64,000 nt of DNA from SG8-4 sp964598225. Its GTDB lineage: Bacteria > Planctomycetota > Phycisphaerae > Sedimentisphaerales > Anaerobacaceae. Location of the stretch: the NCBI GenBank assembly GCA_964598225.1, contig CAZRBG010000029.1, positions 4,345 through 68,344 on the forward strand, written 5' to 3'. A model generated the notes under the pieces. The model was given only the letters and a program-made list of their open reading frames with translations, was not told where the DNA came from and ran no database searches. The translations under genes were made by a program, and so were the position numbers. Of the stretch, positions 60,674-64,000 are shown in pieces. Each line of letters opens with the position of its first letter. Positions within the stretch are counted from its first letter, which is position 1.

Positions 60674-61951
60674 TTATGATATATCTATTCGTTTTGCTTT
60701 GGTTGTCTTTTTCATCAGTTCGCTGACTTCTTTCTCGTCGACTTCGATGCCGAGACCGGGACCGCCCGGCACTGCCACGGTGCCGCTTTTGATGCGGAGC
60801 GGTTTCTTCACTACATCGGCGGTAAGGAACTGTGGGCCGTTCAACGCACAGGGTTTGGTAAGCCCGAACGCGCCGTACAATCCCAGAGCGGCCGCCATTG
60901 AAATATCCGGGTCGGTCAAGCCGCTGCCCAGCCACATCAGTCCGGCGTCGAGGACAATTTCGATTTGCCGTTTGGCCGGGGCGAGCCCGCCGCAGCGGCA
61001 CGGTTTCATTGCCAGCCCATCGAGCATCTTTAGCCGAATGAATTCGGTCAGCTCAACCGGGGAAACGACCCCTTCATCCATAAGTATGGGAAGCGCTCCC
61101 TCTTTCTTCAGAGCCTGATAGCCGCTGATACGGTTGGGCCGCAGCGGAGCCTCGAGCACGTCGACGCCGGCGTCGGCAAGTCGAGGCGCGGCTTCGAGCG
61201 CTGTCGCCTCGTCGTAACCTCCGTTGGCGTCCGCCCATAGGAAACCTTCGGGCGCGCGCTTCCGGACGAGCTTTGCCAGATCAATATCAAATTTCGGATC
61301 CGGAGCGACTTTGATGTTGAAGTTCGAGTAGCCGCGTTCGTAGCCGGCATCGATGACCTTGTCGGCTTCTTCGAGCGTTCGTGCGTTCACCGTCCAACTC
61401 AGTTTCAGCGGCCTCCCGGCAGGGCGGTTCCACATCTGCGCCAGCGACTGGCCTTTAATTTTGCCTGCCAGATCGTGCAAAGCGAAGTCCAGTCCCGAAC
61501 GGGCTATCGGCATAGCGGTGGAAAAGCCGGGCGCCGGAGCGCGTCCCATCGCTTGGTGAGCGCCGTCGATATCCAGCGGATCGCGGCCGATCAGGGCCGG
61601 CGCCAGATAATCACGCATAACGCTTAGATCGGTTTCGAGAGTCTCGTAACTCCATAGCGGCGATGGTATGCTCTGGCCCCAGCCTGTCATGCCTGAATCG
61701 GTGACCATCTTAACGATCACCGCGCCGCGACCGTACGAACCGCGGGGACCGAGGAAGAACTTGAAGTATCCTTCAGTGGGATACCGGACGGGGAACAGTT
61801 CGATTCGTTCTATGTTATCGCTTTGCTCTCTTGTGTAAGCGACACGAGTGATAATAGCTAAAGAAGCTGCTGCTGACGCTTCCAGAAATCTGCGTCTGGT
61901 GAACTGTTTCAAATTATCTGCGATTGCGGTGGATTTCGATGTACTTTTCAT
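60674..61951 (-). CDS. exported enolase-superfamily protein (mandelate racemase / muconate lactonizing type)
   Basis: A 425-residue protein with a Tat signal (F-T-R19-R20-R21-F-L-E-A-S). A capping domain begins IERIELFPVRYPT, and the barrel carries the metal ligands D241 (WADANGG), E267 (LEAPL) and D292 (MDEGV). Acid-base Lys candidates are K214 (FNIKV) and K316 (DGLAMKPCRCGG). The first Lys of the usual K-x-K at the end of strand two is Asn212, unlike mandelate racemases. Sugar-acid dehydration, epimerisation or cycloisomerisation are all possible. GGAG seven bases upstream. It sits 12 bases after dus and 36 bases before the ceramidase-like gene. Confidence 0.88.
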   Translation of the reverse strand: MKSTSKSTAIADNLKQFTRRRFLEASAAASLAIITRVAYTREQSDNIERIELFPVRYPTEGYFKFFLGPRGSYGRGAVIVKMVTDSGMTGWGQSIPSPLWSYETLETDLSVMRDYLAPALIGRDPLDIDGAHQAMGRAPAPGFSTAMPIARSGLDFALHDLAGKIKGQSLAQMWNRPAGRPLKLSWTVNARTLEEADKVIDAGYERGYSNFNIKVAPDPKFDIDLAKLVRKRAPEGFLWADANGGYDEATALEAAPRLADAGVDVLEAPLRPNRISGYQALKKEGALPILMDEGVVSPVELTEFIRLKMLDGLAMKPCRCGGLAPAKRQIEIVLDAGLMWLGSGLTDPDISMAAALGLYGAFGLTKPCALNGPQFLTADVVKKPLRIKSGTVAVPGGPGLGIEVDEKEVSELMKKTTKAKRIDIS

Positions 61952-61963
61952 GAGATCACTCCG

Positions 61964-62968
61964 TTAGTGTTTTGCCACAATGGATTCGTACCATAAATCA
62001 ATAGCGTTTACAAGCTCATCGCGGCTTTTGGCTGCCATCATCGAAAGCAGAACGGCCTTGCGTTTGGGATGACGGCGAACGTAGCGCACTGCGAATTTTC
62101 GAAAATTGCCGACCGCTTTCTTTTCAGGATAAAGCTGGCACATCTGCTCGAAATGCTCCAGCATGACGAATCGCTGTTGAGCCAAATCGGGGGGCGGCGG
62201 CAGGGGGCGATTTTCGTACAGGCAGCGAAGGTCGCGAAAGATCCAGGGATTGCCGACGGCGCCGCGCGCAACAAGAAGGCCGTCCAGTCCCGTCTTTCTC
62301 AGCAGTTCTATCGCGGCGGTTGCGTCGAATATGTCGCCGCTGCCTATGATGGTTGCGTCTGGAAATCGTCTTTTCACCTCAGTCAGAGTATCCCAGTCGG
62401 CCTTGCCGCGATATCGCTCGGAGACGGTGCGCCCATGAATGATGAGGCCATCAACGCCGTGTTCTGCCGCTCGAGTTACGATCTCCCAGAAATTTTCCCG
62501 AGATTGAGGTTTGCGATTGACACCGCTGCGCATTTTCATCAGCACCGGACACGCGACGGCATCACGAACGGCCTTGAGAATATCGATAACGGTTCCGGGT
62601 TCGTTGAGCAGGGCTCCGCCGCGACCTCGCCGCAGAACCTTGGGGCTCGGACATGCGAAGTTCAGGTCGATAACGTCGTATCCGACAGCCGACAGATCAC
62701 GAGCCGCTTTCGCCATCGTAGCGGGGACTGTGCCGATTATCTGTGCGCCTATGGGATGCTCTTCGTCGCCGGGGCGAAACAAAGCCTTGCGCAGCACGCG
62801 AGGATTAGCCGCACTTTTGGCCAGCATCATGTCGGCCATTGTAAAGGGGCAGCCGAACCGCCGGGCCAGCGCTCGCATCGCATAGTCGCTATAGCCGCTC
62901 AGAGACGCCTGAAAGAAGGGCGCGTCCAGCACAAGGTTGCCGAGTTTTAGGTCGCCGATATTACCCAT
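61964..62968 (-). CDS. tRNA-dihydrouridine synthase
   Basis: A 334-residue flavoprotein of the Dus family. APFFQASLSGYSDYAMRALARRFG starts the TIM barrel. DLNFACPSPKVLRRGRGGALL contains the catalytic Cys in the N-x-A-C-P-S-P context. VLMKMRSG, LIIHGRTVSERYRGKADW and IIGSGDIFD bind FMN and phosphate. NFRKFAVRYVRRHP belongs to the C-terminal tRNA-binding helices. The family is certain, the subgroup (DusA/B/C) is not. It is the first gene of the minus-strand run and is divergent from dinB. Confidence 0.93.
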   Translation of the reverse strand: MGNIGDLKLGNLVLDAPFFQASLSGYSDYAMRALARRFGCPFTMADMMLAKSAANPRVLRKALFRPGDEEHPIGAQIIGTVPATMAKAARDLSAVGYDVIDLNFACPSPKVLRRGRGGALLNEPGTVIDILKAVRDAVACPVLMKMRSGVNRKPQSRENFWEIVTRAAEHGVDGLIIHGRTVSERYRGKADWDTLTEVKRRFPDATIIGSGDIFDATAAIELLRKTGLDGLLVARGAVGNPWIFRDLRCLYENRPLPPPPDLAQQRFVMLEHFEQMCQLYPEKKAVGNFRKFAVRYVRRHPKRKAVLLSMMAAKSRDELVNAIDLWYESIVAKH

Positions 62969-63018
62969 GACTGTTTTGTATCTTGTTTGTTCAAGAGAAT
63001 CATGTAAGAATATTTACG

Positions 63019-63032
63019 GTTGGTGAACCAAC
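63019..63032. promoter_or_regulatory. perfect inverted repeat between dus and dinB
   Basis: GTTGGT (63019-63024) and ACCAAC (63027-63032) are a perfect dyad with two bases between. It lies in the 149-base divergent gap and could be a repressor operator. It does not match the enterobacterial (CTGT-N8-ACAG) or Bacillus (GAAC-N4-GTTC) LexA box. Confidence 0.35.
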
Positions 63033-63117
63033 GACAATGATAATAGCCTTTGAATTTTATGTCAAATTCGCGCCGGGACATTCGGATAGTTGAGTGACAG
63101 AAAAAGAGATAGATTAA

Positions 63118-64000
63118 ATGCCCGAGAACCGGCAAATAATTCACGTCGATATGGATGCTTTTTACGCATCAGTCGAACAGCTTGATAATCCCGAGCTGAT
63201 CGGCAAGGCCGTGGTCGTCGGCGGCGATCCCAGGGCGAGGGGCGTTGTCAGTGCGGCCTCGTACGAGGCGCGCAAGTTCGGCGTACACAGCGCGATGCCC
63301 ATGTCGCAGGCCCTGCGGTTATGCCCCCATGCGATCGTGCTGCCGGTTCGTATGAAGCGGTATGTCGAATTCTCAAGGCAAATCCGCGCTATTTTCCAGA
63401 AGTACACGCCTCAAATCGAGCCGATATCGCTGGACGAAGCATTCCTGGATGTCTCGGGAAGTCTTCGGTTGTTCGGCGGCGCTGAAAAAATCGGCCGAGC
63501 CATAAAGGATCAGATCAGGAGGGAACTGCATCTGGTGGCTTCGGTAGGCATTGCACCCAATAAGTTCCTTGCAAAACTCGCTTCCGATCTGGAAAAGCCG
63601 GACGGTTTTGTGATTATCAGCGAACAAGACAAACAGAAAATCCTCGATCCGCTGCCGGTCGCCAGGATTTGGGGAATAGGTAAGGTAACACAGAAGGCTC
63701 TGAAATTCCATGGTATAGATACAATAAAGCAGCTTCGCGAGTGTCCGATCGAAATTCTCCGCGGCATCTTCGGCGATCAGGCGGACCACGTGCTCCGGCT
63801 GGCCCGGGGAATGGACGACAGGCCGGTCGAATCGAGCAGAGAGGCCAAAAGCATCTCCAGCGAGCAGACGTTTGCGACCGACATAAGCGACAAAAGCATC
63901 CTTCTGAAAGTGCTGCTGGAGCAGGTCGAGGACGTTGCTTATCGATTAAGGATCGTGCACGAAATAACTTCCCGATTTCATGGGGATAGTTCCGTCGGAA
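63118..64000 (+). CDS. dinB: DNA polymerase IV (partial, runs off window)
   Basis: The first 294 residues of a Y-family translesion polymerase. The start is MPENRQIIHVDMDAFYASVEQLDNP, with catalytic D11 (VDMD) and D106-E107 (SLDEAFLDV). ASYEARKFGVHSAMPMSQALRLCP is the palm/fingers region. GIAPNKFLAKLASDLEKPDG and VARIWGIGKVTQKALKFHGIDTIKQL are the thumb and helix-hairpin-helix. The little-finger domain begins at SSEQTFATDISD. The last 18 residues before the edge (RIVHEITSRFHGDSSVG) look less like a little finger than expected. The ATG at 63118 is fixed by the family N-terminus. Confidence 0.93.
   Translation, partial: MPENRQIIHVDMDAFYASVEQLDNPELIGKAVVVGGDPRARGVVSAASYEARKFGVHSAMPMSQALRLCPHAIVLPVRMKRYVEFSRQIRAIFQKYTPQIEPISLDEAFLDVSGSLRLFGGAEKIGRAIKDQIRRELHLVASVGIAPNKFLAKLASDLEKPDGFVIISEQDKQKILDPLPVARIWGIGKVTQKALKFHGIDTIKQLRECPIEILRGIFGDQADHVLRLARGMDDRPVESSREAKSISSEQTFATDISDKSILLKVLLEQVEDVAYRLRIVHEITSRFHGDSSVG

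Overview
The window looks like a chromosome segment of a Planctomycetota bacterium, most likely a Phycisphaerae or Sedimentisphaerales-type lineage. This is inferred from gene content, not from a marker phylogeny. The supporting content is many pseudopilin-like proteins with one H-X9-DG type protein, Tat-exported sulfatase, Gfo/Idh/MocA and enolase-superfamily proteins, a ThuA protein, a PQQ-type beta-propeller, leucine-rich-repeat and HEAT-like proteins, and secreted proteins rich in Asp-Pro-Asn. No rRNA, tRNA or CRISPR array was seen.

Layout. (1) 0.1-3 kb: a DUF2752 membrane protein divergent from an inositol-monophosphatase-family gene, then a tightly coupled three-gene accessory cassette ending in a DUF7689-like protein. 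(2) 3-14 kb, minus strand: a type II secretion / type IV pilus-like operon, transcribed E-F-G-G-G-H-I-J-K from a recognisable promoter. No secretin, GspC/L/M or prepilin peptidase lies nearby. (3) 14.3-22 kb: a lipoprotein-like gene, MgtE, a HEAT-like protein, then a plus-strand trio behind a near-perfect sigma70 promoter: a PilT ATPase, a membrane-anchored GspE-like protein that has lost its Walker A lysine, and a CvpA-like membrane protein. (4) 22-27.5 kb: an AT-rich island of two large unrecognised genes. The second has a PD-(D/E)xK-like N-terminus. The island is bracketed by inverted copies of the same dispersed palindromic repeats and is the best candidate here for an undescribed system, possibly antiviral defence. 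(5) 27.5-35 kb, minus strand: an EF-G paralogue; then an antitoxin-like small gene, cinA, pilB and pilT in one direction ending at a clear terminator; and an H-X9-DG pseudopilin-like protein. (6) 35-44 kb: LRR protein, SDR, zinc alcohol dehydrogenase, glutaminyl cyclase, YchF-like GTPase, siroheme synthase N-domain, bL21, D-amino-acid aminotransferase, a double SGNH hydrolase and a GNAT. (7) 44-59 kb: a DUF7544-like membrane protein, ThuA protein, PQQ propeller, a duplicated-domain secreted protein, a decayed sulfatase, a giant alpha-2-macroglobulin and a Gfo/Idh/MocA oxidoreductase. (8) 59-64 kb: a minus-strand dus / enolase-superfamily / ceramidase-like run, and the start of dinB running off the edge.

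Functionally there are two themes. One is a distributed secretion or pilus apparatus with five ATPase-like genes in three loci. The other is a set of exported carbohydrate and lipid-acting enzymes typical of polysaccharide-degrading planctomycetes. Short palindromic dispersed repeats sit between many genes and help decide several start codons.
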